A stretch of 64,000 bases of DNA, from positions 248,001 through 312,000 of the forward strand of contig PQKR01000004.1 of the NCBI GenBank assembly GCA_002918705.1, read 5' to 3'. The notes under the pieces were generated by a model. It had not been told where the DNA came from, ran no database searches, and saw only the letters and a program-made list of their open reading frames with translations. The position numbers and the translations under genes were made by a program. Positions 35,666 through 44,865 of this stretch are shown piece by piece. Origin of the DNA: Escherichia sp. ESNIH1 (GTDB taxonomy: Bacteria; Pseudomonadota; Gammaproteobacteria; Enterobacterales; Enterobacteriaceae). Position 1 is the first letter of the stretch, and each line of letters opens with the position of its first letter.

Positions 35666-36874
35666 ATGAAAATCAATCTGGCTTTAACGGTACTTGCACT
35701 CCTGGTTTCTGGACAGGCAGCAGCTAAAACCTGGGTGCTGACCAGCGCTGAACAAGGCATGGATAAAGGAAATTGGAAAATTTCCAGCGATGAGCTGAAC
35801 ATTAAAGACAAGCCGTTCAGCATCGCGCAAACGGTGCTGCACGGCGGTAAGCAGGAGGGCAGTAAAATCCTCGTGATTACCAGCAAGGATGGATTAACTA
35901 TCACCCTGAGCCCCACGCGCGGCATGAACCTGCTGCGCATCGAAGGCTTTGGTGCAAAAATGGGTTGGGATTCGCCAGTGAAAGAGGTGGTCAATCCAGC
36001 CTTTATCAATCTGGAAAGCCGCAACGGACTAGGCTGGCTGGAAGGTTTCAATGAAATGATGGTACGCTGCGGCTACGAGTGGACCGGGCATCCGGTCACC
36101 GCTGACGGGCAAATTTATACCCTGCACGGGAAAGCAGGGAATACACCAGCCTCGCTGGTTGAGGTCGAGGTGGCTGACGCCGCGCCGCATGAGATCCGCA
36201 TTCGCGGTCTGGTCAAAGAGAGCACCTTCAAAAAGGCCGATCTGCAGACTCTGACCGAACTGCGCTATGTGCCAGGCAGCAACAGCTTTAGCCTGCATGA
36301 TGTGCTGACAAACCACGCAGACTATCCGCATGATTATCAAATCATCTACCACAGCAACTTTGGCATGCCGATCCTCGAAGAGGGCGCGCGCTTCCTCGCC
36401 CCGATGTCCAGCATCAGTCCCTTTAACGACTATGCCAAAGAGGGATTGAAAACATGGCAGACCTTTGCTGGCCCGACCCAAGGCTTTGATGAGATGGTAT
36501 TCAACATCCAGCCGCTCTCCGGTGAGGATCACCAGACCCTGGCGGCAGTGGTAAACAAAGCGGGCGACAAGGGCGCGTCTATCCAGTTCGACACCCGCCA
36601 GCTGCCGGTGCTGACGTTATGGAAAAACACCGATACCGTTAAACAGGGCTACGTGACCGGGATTGAGCCAGGAACTAACTATGCCTATCCGGTCACCATT
36701 GAGAGAGAGCAGAAACGCGTCAAGCAGCTGCAGCCGGGGGCGAGCACGCAGTTTGATTTGACCTATACCTTACTGCACAGCAGCAAACAGGTAGCGGACG
36801 TGGAGAAGAAAATCGCCGCTATTCAGGGCGAAACAAAAATTGACGAGAACGCTACGCCGATAGCGAAAGAGTAA
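35666..36874 (+). CDS. exported DUF4432 protein (aldose-mutarotase-like fold)
   Basis: A 402-residue precursor with a signal peptide (LALTVLALLVSGQAAA, cut after about residue 21). The body matches DUF4432: LSPTRGMNLLRIEGFGAKMGWDSP (about 91-114), then NGLGWLEGFNEMMVRCGYEW, and HSNFGMPILEEG with histidines lining a galactose-mutarotase-type pocket. Related proteins act on sugars, but the reaction is not established. AAGGAAG precedes the ATG. It lies beside, and convergent with, cscR, so a link to carbohydrate use is possible but unproven. Confidence 0.8.
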   Translation: MKINLALTVLALLVSGQAAAKTWVLTSAEQGMDKGNWKISSDELNIKDKPFSIAQTVLHGGKQEGSKILVITSKDGLTITLSPTRGMNLLRIEGFGAKMGWDSPVKEVVNPAFINLESRNGLGWLEGFNEMMVRCGYEWTGHPVTADGQIYTLHGKAGNTPASLVEVEVADAAPHEIRIRGLVKESTFKKADLQTLTELRYVPGSNSFSLHDVLTNHADYPHDYQIIYHSNFGMPILEEGARFLAPMSSISPFNDYAKEGLKTWQTFAGPTQGFDEMVFNIQPLSGEDHQTLAAVVNKAGDKGASIQFDTRQLPVLTLWKNTDTVKQGYVTGIEPGTNYAYPVTIEREQKRVKQLQPGASTQFDLTYTLLHSSKQVADVEKKIAAIQGETKIDENATPIAKE

Positions 36875-36919
36875 GCAGCCTGGAGTGCGCTCCCGGATTT
36901 TTCCACCGGGGGCGTACAG

Positions 36920-37915
36920 CTACAGCGATTCGCGCAGCAGCAGTGGACTTTCGACGCGAATGGTATCGCTGTGCGTTTTCTGATTAATGATATGCAGGGC
37001 ACTCAGACGGCCAATATCATAGTGCGGCAGCTGTACCGTCGACAGCGGCGGAAAGAACAGATCGCCAATGCCCACCATATTGTCGTAGCCCAGCACCGCG
37101 ACGTCCTGCGGAATACGCAGTCCTTGTGCCAGCAGCGTCTGGTACACCATAAACGCAATACGATCGTTACCGCAGATCACGGAGTCAAACAGCGGCTTGC
37201 CGTGACGGATATACTCCAGCAGATGGGCGGGCATATCGCGATAGTGCTCATCGCCAAATTTCATATAAACATGGTCGAGCGTATCGGGATCGATATTGGC
37301 TTCACGGCAGGCACGCTCCAGCCCATGACGGCGGCGTATGGTTGCCAGATGAGTGGCGGGAAGGTGCAGGCAGAGTGGCCGGGAATAGCCCGCGGCCAGC
37401 AGCGCCTTGACCGCGCTGTACTGACCCTGTTCGTCATCCGGAATGTAGCTCGCCACCGGCTGGTGCAGGCTTTCACAGTTAGCCAATACGCAGGGCAGGG
37501 TCAGCAGTTTGGCGGGCAGCGGGACCTGGCGTAGGCCCATAGTGGTAAAAATAATGCCGTCCGGACGGTGAGAGAGTAGAAGATCGACCATAGTCTCCGG
37601 GCTGTCGTCAGAAAACATATTGACCACAAAACTATTCCAGCCGTGAGCGCGAGCGGTCTCTTCAATAGAGAGTGTGATCTCCACCGAAAAGGGGGTCGTA
37701 ACGGTATCCAGCGCCAGCACGCCAATGGTGCTCGGCGAGGCATGAGCGCCGCGGATCTTTTTGGCTGACAGATCCGGCACGTAGTTAGTCTGTTCAATGG
37801 CCTGCTGCACGCGGGCCAGGGTGTCAGGTTTTAGCCGTTCCGGGCTGTTCAGTGCCCGTGATACGGTCATCAGCGATACGTTTGCCAGTTTTGCCACATC
37901 TTTCAGGGACGCCAT
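36920..37915 (-). CDS. cscR: LacI-family sucrose operon repressor CscR
   Basis: A 331-residue LacI-type repressor. The N-terminal helix-turn-helix and hinge (SLKDVAKLANVSLMTVSRALN, about 3-23; KKIRGA hinge, about 52-57) are followed by a periplasmic-binding-protein core (IGVLALDTVTTPFSVEI; CGNDRIAFMVYQTL). It is divergent from cscB, with two palindromic operators in between, as in E. coli csc loci where CscR responds to sucrose, fructose or fructose 1-phosphate. Confidence 0.92.
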   Translation of the reverse strand: MASLKDVAKLANVSLMTVSRALNSPERLKPDTLARVQQAIEQTNYVPDLSAKKIRGAHASPSTIGVLALDTVTTPFSVEITLSIEETARAHGWNSFVVNMFSDDSPETMVDLLLSHRPDGIIFTTMGLRQVPLPAKLLTLPCVLANCESLHQPVASYIPDDEQGQYSAVKALLAAGYSRPLCLHLPATHLATIRRRHGLERACREANIDPDTLDHVYMKFGDEHYRDMPAHLLEYIRHGKPLFDSVICGNDRIAFMVYQTLLAQGLRIPQDVAVLGYDNMVGIGDLFFPPLSTVQLPHYDIGRLSALHIINQKTHSDTIRVESPLLLRESL

Positions 37916-38053
37916 GTGTCTTACTCCATCATTGCCGTGTTGCCTAAGGCAGTATAACTAAGTTGCTGATGTAAAAGGATCATACGCTACTCTTTTCTCC
38001 GCGTGTTACAGACGATAAAGGAGAAATGTTGATCGCGATCTCATCTTAACTAT

Positions 38054-38065
38054 GTTAACGTTAAC
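38054..38065. promoter_or_regulatory. CscR operator 1
   Basis: GTTAACGTTAAC, a perfect 12-bp palindrome with the CG centre typical of LacI-family operators, between cscR and cscB. It is paired with the near-identical site at 38118, 64 bp away (about six helical turns). Confidence 0.75.
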
Positions 38066-38068
38066 TTT

Positions 38069-38084
38069 TGTGATTAACATCATG
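38069..38084. promoter_or_regulatory. candidate CRP site in the csc promoter
   Basis: TGTGA, six bases, then TCATG keeps one perfect and one partial CRP half-site between the two CscR operators. Catabolite control of csc is known in E. coli; this assignment is by eye. Confidence 0.4.
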
Positions 38085-38117
38085 AATCTCAGCAAAATGG
38101 CGTGAGTGATGACTTTT

Positions 38118-38129
38118 GTTAACGTTACC
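38118..38129. promoter_or_regulatory. CscR operator 2
   Basis: GTTAACGTTACC, one mismatch from operator 1, 30 bp before the cscB start. It falls where it would block the cscB promoter or transcription start. Confidence 0.7.
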
Positions 38130-38159
38130 ATTAAAGCATTACTCCAACATGAGATCGCC

Positions 38160-39401
38160 ATGATGAAAGCCCATCATTCTCACAGTTATCCATTACTCAG
38201 TGCCTTGCTGTTCTTCTTTTTCGTCACCTGGTCCTCCTCAGGCTCACTGCTTTCTATCTGGCTACATCAGGAGGTCGGACTGAAAGCAGGGGATACAGGG
38301 ATTATCTTTGCGGTGCTGTCAGTCTCGGCACTCTGCGCACAAATCTGTTACGGCTTTATTCAGGACAAGCTTGGCCTGCGTAAGCATCTCCTGTGGTATC
38401 TCACGACGATGCTGATCCTCTCCGGCCCGGCGTATCTGCTGTTCGGGCATTTGCTAAAGATCAACATCCTGCTCGGTAGCGTGTTTGGCGGCATCTTTAT
38501 CGGCCTGACCTTTAACGGCGGGATCGGCGTGCTGGAGTCCTATACCGAGCGCGTGGCGCGTCAGAGTCAGTTTGAGTTCGGCAAAGCACGGATGTGGGGC
38601 TCGCTGGGCTGGGCGGTGGCGACATTTTTCGCCGGACTGCTGTTTAACATCGATCCGAAGCTGAACTTTGCAGTTGCCAGCTGCTCCGGGGTGGTGTTTC
38701 TGCTGCTGCTGGCACGGCTGCGGGTCTCCTCTGCACCCCATGCCATGCAGGAAGCGGTGGCAGGGGGCAAAGTGACGCTCCAGGACGCGCTGCGTCTGCT
38801 TACCCTGCCGCGCTTCTGGGCGCTGGTATTCTTCGTCGTTGGCACCTGCATTTACGGTGTTTACGACCAGCAGTTTCCGGTCTATTTCTCGTCACAGTTT
38901 GCCACGCCGCAGGAAGGCAATGCGATGTATGGCTATCTGAATTCGTTTCAGGTGTTCCTCGAAGCCGCCGGGATGTTCTGCGCCCCGTGGCTGGTGAATC
39001 GCGTCGGGGCTAAAAATGGTCTGATATTCGCCGGTATGGTGATGGCGATGCGCATGATCGCCTCCGGACTGGTGGAGGGGCCGCTGCTGATCTCCATTAC
39101 CAAACTGCTGCACGCCGTCGAGCTGCCGGTGCTGCTGGTGGCGATCTTCAAATACAACAGCCTGAATTTCGATAAGCGCCTCTCATCGACGCTCTATCTG
39201 GTTGGCTTCGCCTGCACCAGCTCGGTGATCGCCTCGGTGCTGTCGCCGCTGGCAGGCTACAGCTACGAAAAATATGGCTTCGCCGAATCCTATCTCTTTA
39301 TGGGACTGCTGGTGTTCGGTATTACCTTTATCTCCATGTTTTTACTGCGATCCGGCAACGCTTCGGCGGATCCGCAGGTACCCCAACTTTCCGCTATCTG
39401 A
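38160..39401 (+). CDS. cscB: sucrose:proton symporter, OHS family (CscB)
   Basis: A 413-residue, 12-helix oligosaccharide:H+ symporter of the LacY/CscB/RafB family. Family marks are the loop QDKLGLRKHLLWYL (about 77-90), ESYTERVARQSQFEFGKARMWGS (about 137-159) corresponding to the LacY sugar-binding glutamate/arginine region, and YGYLNSFQVFLEA with LLHAVELPVLLV carrying the proton-relay His/Glu. It diverges clearly from E. coli CscB, so sucrose is inferred from cscA/cscK/cscR context; raffinose or another sucrose-type sugar is possible. The start at 38160 is one of two adjacent ATGs. Confidence 0.87.
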   Translation: MMKAHHSHSYPLLSALLFFFFVTWSSSGSLLSIWLHQEVGLKAGDTGIIFAVLSVSALCAQICYGFIQDKLGLRKHLLWYLTTMLILSGPAYLLFGHLLKINILLGSVFGGIFIGLTFNGGIGVLESYTERVARQSQFEFGKARMWGSLGWAVATFFAGLLFNIDPKLNFAVASCSGVVFLLLLARLRVSSAPHAMQEAVAGGKVTLQDALRLLTLPRFWALVFFVVGTCIYGVYDQQFPVYFSSQFATPQEGNAMYGYLNSFQVFLEAAGMFCAPWLVNRVGAKNGLIFAGMVMAMRMIASGLVEGPLLISITKLLHAVELPVLLVAIFKYNSLNFDKRLSSTLYLVGFACTSSVIASVLSPLAGYSYEKYGFAESYLFMGLLVFGITFISMFLLRSGNASADPQVPQLSAI

Positions 39402-39419
39402 CTGACAAGAGTGAAGACG

Positions 39420-40853
39420 ATGACCTACTCAATTGCTGACGCTGAACAGGAACTTAAGGTAAAGCACGAGGCGCTCAACCTGCGCTGGTATCCGCGCTAT
39501 CATCTGGCCGCCAGAGCGGGCTGGATAAACGATCCCAACGGGCTGGTATGGTTCGATGGCTGGTATCACGCCTTCTATCAGCATCATCCCTACTCCACCC
39601 AATGGGGGCCGATGCACTGGGGGCATGCGCGCAGTCAGGATCTGGTCCACTGGGAGCATTTGCCAGTGGCGATTGCCCCGGAAGGGCCGGAAGACAAAGA
39701 CGGCTGCTTTTCCGGCTCGGCGGTTGTGGACGGCGACACGCTGGCGCTGATCTATACCGGACATAAATTTCACGGCGATGCAGGTAACGAAGATAATCTC
39801 TATCAGGTGCAGTGCCTGGCTACCAGTCGTGACGGCATCCACTTTGAACGGCAGGGCATTGTGGTCGATACGCCACCAGGGGTGCACCACTTCCGCGATC
39901 CGAAGGTTTGGCGTGAAGGAGAGAGCTGGTACATGATCGTCGGCGCCCGCGCGGGCGAGACCGGTCAGGTGCGGCTGTATCGTTCAAGGGATCTGCGACA
40001 GTGGCAGGAGGAAGGGGTGCTTGATGAAGCCGAGGCCGGAATGGGCTTTATGTGGGAGTGCCCGGACTTCTTCACGCTTGGCGACAAGCGCGTGCTGATG
40101 TTCTCTCCGCAAGGCATGGCGGCGCACGGTTTCAAAAATCGCAATCTCTTTCAGAGCGGCTATCTGCTTGGCGATTGGCAGCCCGGGCAACCATTTGTCC
40201 GCGCCGGTGAGTTTGTCGAAATGGATCATGGACATGACTTTTACGCGCCGCAGAGCTTCCTGACGCCTGATGGGCGACGCATTGTGATTGGCTGGCTGGA
40301 TATGTGGGAGTCGTCGCTGCCGGAGCAGCAGGACGGCTGGGCCGGGATGCTGTCGCTGCCGCGTGAGCTGAGCCTCAGCCCCGACAGTCATGTGCAGATG
40401 CGCCCGGCTAAAGAGGTGGAAAGCCTGCGTCAGGGCTGGTACCCCTGGCCGGTTAGCACGCTGAACAATCAACAGATTGGCGTGGCAGAAAACGCCGAGG
40501 CGATGGAGGTGGTGCTGAACTGGAAAGGCGCGGATAGCACCGCCGAACAGTATGGGCTGAGTCTCGGGGATGGCCTACGGGTGTATGTTGATGCCCAGAT
40601 GCAGCGCCTGGTGCTTGAACGTCACTATCCGCAGCACGGTTTATGCGGGACGCGAAGCGTGCCGTTACGCCTCGACCGCGATCTCCAGCTCCGCGTATTT
40701 ATCGACAGCTCATCTGTTGAAGTCTTTGTTAACGATGGCGAGGCTTGTCTTAGCAGCCGTATCTATCCTGATGCCGGACACCGGGATTTACGTTTATTCG
40801 CCTGGAGCGGCAGTGCATCGCTGTCCGATGGCGGAGCCTGGCAGCTTGAATAA
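39420..40853 (+). CDS. cscA: sucrose hydrolase (invertase), GH32
   Basis: A 477-residue GH32 enzyme. Catalytic triad motifs are WINDPNG (35-41, nucleophile Asp38), FRDPKV (about 160-165, transition-state Asp) and WECPDFF (about 205-211, acid/base Glu). A C-terminal beta-sandwich ends the protein. No signal peptide, so it splits cytoplasmic sucrose delivered by CscB into glucose and fructose. It starts 19 bp after cscB; a GTG three codons upstream is an alternative. A hairpin follows at 40871. Confidence 0.94.
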   Translation: MTYSIADAEQELKVKHEALNLRWYPRYHLAARAGWINDPNGLVWFDGWYHAFYQHHPYSTQWGPMHWGHARSQDLVHWEHLPVAIAPEGPEDKDGCFSGSAVVDGDTLALIYTGHKFHGDAGNEDNLYQVQCLATSRDGIHFERQGIVVDTPPGVHHFRDPKVWREGESWYMIVGARAGETGQVRLYRSRDLRQWQEEGVLDEAEAGMGFMWECPDFFTLGDKRVLMFSPQGMAAHGFKNRNLFQSGYLLGDWQPGQPFVRAGEFVEMDHGHDFYAPQSFLTPDGRRIVIGWLDMWESSLPEQQDGWAGMLSLPRELSLSPDSHVQMRPAKEVESLRQGWYPWPVSTLNNQQIGVAENAEAMEVVLNWKGADSTAEQYGLSLGDGLRVYVDAQMQRLVLERHYPQHGLCGTRSVPLRLDRDLQLRVFIDSSSVEVFVNDGEACLSSRIYPDAGHRDLRLFAWSGSASLSDGGAWQLE

Positions 40854-40870
40854 ATAAAATATGCATAGTT

Positions 40871-40902
40871 AATAACCCGTCCCAGGCGATGGGCGGGTTA
40901 TT
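40871..40902 (+). terminator. hairpin between cscA and the porin gene
   Basis: AATAACCCGTCC and GGGCGGGTTATT form a 12-bp stem 18 bp after the cscA stop. The tail is TTATTGCT, weakly T-rich, so it probably attenuates rather than stops transcription into the porin and cscK. Confidence 0.6.
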
Positions 40903-40973
40903 GCTGCCCTCATTGCCAAATATACCCCTACTTAATAAATGACTGGTTACGTAATAATAAAAAAGGATCCTCA

Positions 40974-42314
40974 ATGAAAATAATCTGGGTCGGTTGTATG
41001 GTGACGTCTGTATTCAGCGGCGTGGTCTGTGCGCAGGATAGCCTTTCTCTTGAAGAGCGGCTAGCGCAAATGGAAAAGCGGCTGAAGGCCACCGAGGCAC
41101 GTGCCGCCAGCGCGGAAGCGGAGATCCGTGCATTAAAGCAGCAGGAGGCTCCCCAGACGGTTGCCAGCGCCGCACCGGCGAAACCAACGCTCCAGATAAA
41201 CGATACCGGTGATTTGAAATTCTATGGCGACGTTGAGTTTAATATAGACGGCGCCAGCCGCACCGGCGGACTGACATCGCTTAAAACCAGCGCCAATAAA
41301 AATTGGACGCCAGGTGAAAAGGAGCGCTGGGATATTAACGGGCGTATTCTTCTCGGTTTTGATGGTATGCGAAAGGGGGATAACGGCAAATATGCCGGTT
41401 TCAGCGTACAGCCGCTGGCGGATATGAACGGTAAAATGAATCTTGACGATGCGGCTTTTTTCTTCGGTCAGCAGGATGACTGGAAAATTAAAATTGGCCG
41501 CTTCGAAGCCTGGGATATGTTCCCGCTGAATCAGGATACTTTTATTCAATACTCCGGTAATACCGCTAACGATCTCTATAGCGACGGTTACGGCTATATC
41601 TACATGATGAAAGAGGGGCGCGGGCGCAGCAACAGCGGCGGCAATTTCCTGCTCAGCAAAACCCTGGATAACTGGTATTTCGAGGTTAATACGCTGGTTG
41701 AGGATGGCAGTTCTCTGTTCGTCGATCAGAACTACCACGGCAACGCGCTGGATAACCGTAAAAACGTGGTGTATGTGCGTCCGGTTGCCGCCTGGCAGTC
41801 CGGCCCGTGGACGGTGGCCGCTGCGCTGGAGAGCAATCTGGTGAATAACGCCTACGGCTATCAGCAGGATGGACGTTTCCAGGATCAGTCCGCCCGCACC
41901 GGCTATGGCATGACGATGAGCTGGAACACGCTTAAGGCTGATGCGGAAAACGGCGCGGTGGTTAACCTGAGCACCGCATACCTTGATGCGGCAGACGAGA
42001 AAGACTTCAGCGCCGGGATCAATGCGTTATGGCACCGCGTCGAGCTGGGCTACATCTTTGCTCACAATAAAATAGATCGCTTCAATATGGCAGGCGTCAG
42101 CGCGGATTGCGACAGCGACTGCGCCATCCTTGCGCCGGGCCGCTACGACATTCACACAATCCATACATCCTGGCAATTGCCGAACATTATGGATATGCCC
42201 AATTTCAACATCTATCTCGGGGCTTACGCTTCCTGGCTCGAATCATCAGCAGCGCAAACCGGCAGCGACGACCAACGCTACGGTGCACGGGTTCGCTTTA
42301 AATATCTGTTCTGA
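40974..42314 (+). CDS. sugar-specific outer-membrane porin (RafY/ScrY-like)
   Basis: A 446-residue precursor: signal peptide (cut after ...VVCA, about residue 20), then a heptad-patterned coiled coil (LSLEERLAQMEKRLKATEAR, about 24-43, continuing to about 58), a short Ala/Pro linker, and a beta-barrel ending in ...RVRFKYLF with the terminal Phe required for outer-membrane assembly. The N-terminal coiled coil is shared by ScrY and RafY, glycoporins that speed sucrose or raffinose entry. Acidic and aromatic barrel segments are present. The E. coli csc locus lacks a porin, so this locus is an extended version. Confidence 0.8.
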   Translation: MKIIWVGCMVTSVFSGVVCAQDSLSLEERLAQMEKRLKATEARAASAEAEIRALKQQEAPQTVASAAPAKPTLQINDTGDLKFYGDVEFNIDGASRTGGLTSLKTSANKNWTPGEKERWDINGRILLGFDGMRKGDNGKYAGFSVQPLADMNGKMNLDDAAFFFGQQDDWKIKIGRFEAWDMFPLNQDTFIQYSGNTANDLYSDGYGYIYMMKEGRGRSNSGGNFLLSKTLDNWYFEVNTLVEDGSSLFVDQNYHGNALDNRKNVVYVRPVAAWQSGPWTVAAALESNLVNNAYGYQQDGRFQDQSARTGYGMTMSWNTLKADAENGAVVNLSTAYLDAADEKDFSAGINALWHRVELGYIFAHNKIDRFNMAGVSADCDSDCAILAPGRYDIHTIHTSWQLPNIMDMPNFNIYLGAYASWLESSAAQTGSDDQRYGARVRFKYLF

Positions 42315-42338
42315 TAAAAATATTGCTAAGGAGAATTT

Positions 42339-43298
42339 ATGAAGGTCTGGGCATTAGGTGATGCGGTCATTGATCTGCTGCCGCAGGGAGAGATGTCGTA
42401 CACCGCCTGTGCAGGCGGCGCGCCAGTTAACGTTGCCGTCGGGGCTGCACGTCTGGGATGTGACAGCGGATTTATCGGCAGGGTGGGCGACGATCCCTTT
42501 GGCCATTTTCTAAGGAATACGCTGGTAGAGCAGGGCGTTGACGCGCAGCATGTACAGCTTGATCCACAGCACCGTACCAGCACGGTGCTGGTTTCGCTCG
42601 GTGATGAAGGCGATCGCAGCTTTACCTTTCTGGTCGATCCCTCTGCTGACCAATTTTTGACGGCAGAAAATCTTCCGGCGTTTGGTAACGATATTCTGCA
42701 TTTTTGTTCGCTGGCGCTGGTGGCTACGCGATGTCGTGAAACGCTGGTCAGGGCTATCAGCTACATCAAGCAGCGTGATGGCCTGTTAAGTTTTGATATT
42801 AATCTGCGCGCGCAGATGTGGCCCGATGCGCAGGAGATGTTAGACACCGTGCGTCATTTTGCCCTGCAGGCCGATATTCTCAAGCTTTCGCAGGAGGAGC
42901 TGTACTGGTTGGCTGGCACTACGCAACATGAAAAAGCGCTGGAGATCTTACGTGGCTATCCGTCACGACTGAAGGTAGTGACATGCGGGTCCAACGGGGC
43001 GATTGTGCTCTGGCAGGATCGGCTGGTTCAGGTAAGCGCGTTCCAGGTAGAAAGTTTGGACACCACCGGTGCGGGCGATGCGTTTATCGCGGGGCTACTG
43101 GCAAGTGTGGCGCAAGGCAATACGTTAGACGATCTGGCCCAGCTCAAACAGGCGGTGACGCAAGCCAGCGCCTGTGGCGCGCTGGCCACCACAGCGAAAG
43201 GAGCCTTAGCCGCACTGCCTGATGCGCAGAGTGTAGTGGCGTTCAGGGAAGTAGCCCGGGCGCTGGAGTTTACTATAAGAGAGAACCCCTGCCTGTAG
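42339..43298 (+). CDS. cscK: fructokinase, PfkB family
   Basis: A 319-residue PfkB carbohydrate kinase. The first signature GGAPVNVAVGAARLG (about 27-41) and the second DTTGAGDAFIAGLLASVAQ (about 241-259, with catalytic Asp in GAGD) are intact. It phosphorylates the fructose released by CscA. It starts 25 bp after the porin gene, preceded by AAGGAG. The neighbouring hairpin at 43322-43344 probably marks the operon end. Confidence 0.92.
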   Translation: MKVWALGDAVIDLLPQGEMSYTACAGGAPVNVAVGAARLGCDSGFIGRVGDDPFGHFLRNTLVEQGVDAQHVQLDPQHRTSTVLVSLGDEGDRSFTFLVDPSADQFLTAENLPAFGNDILHFCSLALVATRCRETLVRAISYIKQRDGLLSFDINLRAQMWPDAQEMLDTVRHFALQADILKLSQEELYWLAGTTQHEKALEILRGYPSRLKVVTCGSNGAIVLWQDRLVQVSAFQVESLDTTGAGDAFIAGLLASVAQGNTLDDLAQLKQAVTQASACGALATTAKGALAALPDAQSVVAFREVARALEFTIRENPCL

Positions 43299-43371
43299 AT
43301 CAGAAACATCAGTCTGGAAAAGCTCTCCCAATATCGGGGGAGCGGGATCGTGTTTATAAAGCTATAGTGCG

Positions 43372-43818
43372 TTACATGTTGAAGAAAGAGAGTTTCCTAA
43401 CTTCTGCATCAGGGTTTTCGCGCTCTACCGCTGCCAAAAAGCCAGCAAAGTTTTGATTGAACAGGGTTAGATTGTGGTAGAATTGCATTTGGCTCTCTCC
43501 CCCCTCAGTAAGATATATGACGCACCACTTACGCCTGTTGTTTATCGTTGTATAGCCTGGTTTAACCTGAGTTATTTTAGAGAGTTCAATTTTATGCGTG
43601 ATGTTGTTGTTGATCTCATATAAAAACGTGTCGTCATAATAGTATTCTGCCCTGGAGGACCCGCCAAAATACGAAGGGTTGGAGGATATTTTTTTCATTC
43701 CATTTTCATCTGAAATGATGCGTTTTGGCTGGCGAAGGGTGCGGGTGAAAAGCGTTATCAGAGTAAACAACACAACGATGGGCAGAATTATCAGTAAAAT
43801 ATTGATTGCTTCCTGCAT
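43372..43818 (-). CDS. single-pass membrane protein of unknown function with a PH-like domain
   Basis: A 148-residue protein with one N-terminal membrane helix (INILLIILPIVVLFTLITLF, about 5-24). The rest is cytoplasmic and beta-rich, ending in an amphipathic helix (LFNQNFAGFLAAVERENPDA, about 119-138), the layout of a small pleckstrin-homology-like domain. That is inferred by pattern only. It lies 79 bp downstream of another membrane protein on the same strand and may share its transcript. Moderately AT-rich. Confidence 0.6.
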   Translation of the reverse strand: MQEAINILLIILPIVVLFTLITLFTRTLRQPKRIISDENGMKKISSNPSYFGGSSRAEYYYDDTFLYEINNNITHKIELSKITQVKPGYTTINNRRKWCVIYLTEGGESQMQFYHNLTLFNQNFAGFLAAVERENPDAEVRKLSFFNM

Positions 43819-43897
43819 GTACTGTCTCCTAAATTAACTCATGGTAATAGTCACAGATGGTTACTGCGCTGTCAACGTTGGCCCACACTAAGATTAA

Positions 43898-44176
43898 CTA
43901 CTTGAAATATTTGTCCAGTGGATCGTGGTGCCTGTATTTTCTGACAAAAAAGAGCCAGTAGACAAAACCAATGACTGCACCGAGCCCGGCATAGGTCACC
44001 ATCAGATTTTTACGCACCCTAAGAAGATCTGTAAAGGAGTATACGCCTTTCCATATGTCGATAATGCTTGCGTTTATCACCAGATCCAGGAACAGAGCAA
44101 GAAGAGGTAGCGCAATGGCATAGGCCGCCATGAGATAGATAAGTGCCCATATCCTGTACCTGGTATTGATGTGCAT
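43898..44176 (-). CDS. two-helix membrane protein of unknown function
   Basis: A 92-residue protein with two hydrophobic segments (IWALIYLMAAYAIALPLLAL, about 9-28, and LMVTYAGLGAVIGFVYWLFF, about 58-77) and a basic C-terminal tail (VRKYRHHDPLDKYFK). The start at 44176 has AGGAGG upstream; a longer in-frame start at 44203 does not. Small two-helix proteins with basic tails include immunity proteins, but no toxin gene was found beside it. No family recognised. Confidence 0.6.
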   Translation of the reverse strand: MHINTRYRIWALIYLMAAYAIALPLLALFLDLVINASIIDIWKGVYSFTDLLRVRKNLMVTYAGLGAVIGFVYWLFFVRKYRHHDPLDKYFK

Positions 44177-44226
44177 GTTTCGCCTCCTTGTCTGAATGAC
44201 CACAATGATAAGGTGTCACCCAGTCG

Positions 44227-44613
44227 CTATGACCACGCCTTGTTTTGGATAACCACTCTGTATCCGTCTGGATCAACAAATGTCCTGCCGTTAACATCCC
44301 AGTAGGGATTAAAGGAATTTACCACGTTGAATCCGGCTTCAACCATTCTTGCGCAGGTGCTTTCCCACTCTTCTTTATGAGGATAATAGAGAACAAGCAG
44401 ATCCTCTTCCGTTTGCGAAGGTTGAACGGGATGGTACTGACAAACGGTGAACTCGATGTGCCAGGATATCTCATCACGCCCCAACATCATTCCATTGAAA
44501 CCATCATGATCGTTGAATTCAGCGATCTTTTGCAAATTCAGGCCTTGGCTGTACATCAGAAACGATCTTTCAAGGTTTGATACGGGTCTGGCAATACGCA
44601 TGTGAGTAAACAT
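44227..44613 (-). CDS. VOC-family (glyoxalase-like) protein
   Basis: A 128-residue vicinal-oxygen-chelate protein. The two beta-alpha-beta-beta-beta modules are visible: HMRIARPVSNLERSFLMYSQ at the start and FNVVNSFNPYWDVNGRTFVD at the end, with YRVVIQ closing the fold. It resembles Bacillus YycE. Candidate metal ligands are scattered (His52 in SWHIEF, Glu/Asp late). The role is unknown; related proteins give antibiotic resistance or isomerise small metabolites. First of three same-strand genes (44613 down to 43372). Confidence 0.8.
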   Translation of the reverse strand: MFTHMRIARPVSNLERSFLMYSQGLNLQKIAEFNDHDGFNGMMLGRDEISWHIEFTVCQYHPVQPSQTEEDLLVLYYPHKEEWESTCARMVEAGFNVVNSFNPYWDVNGRTFVDPDGYRVVIQNKAWS

Positions 44614-44865
44614 CCAGAGATCTCCTGCCGACGGGGCGTAATTGAATTTTGAAAATCACTCTGATTTTACATCTCATTATGCCGTTAATTTGTCGATAAG
44701 AGCGGTCATGCTGATATGAAGTTAATAGGGCGAATGGGTATTTTTGCTGAGTAATGTGAGGTCAAAACTGACGGTAAATGCCCTTGCAACATCTTCCCCG
44801 TGTTTCAAACCGGCGTATGCCGAGGCGTATCGCACTGCCGCCCGCGTTGCAGGCGGCAGAGACTA

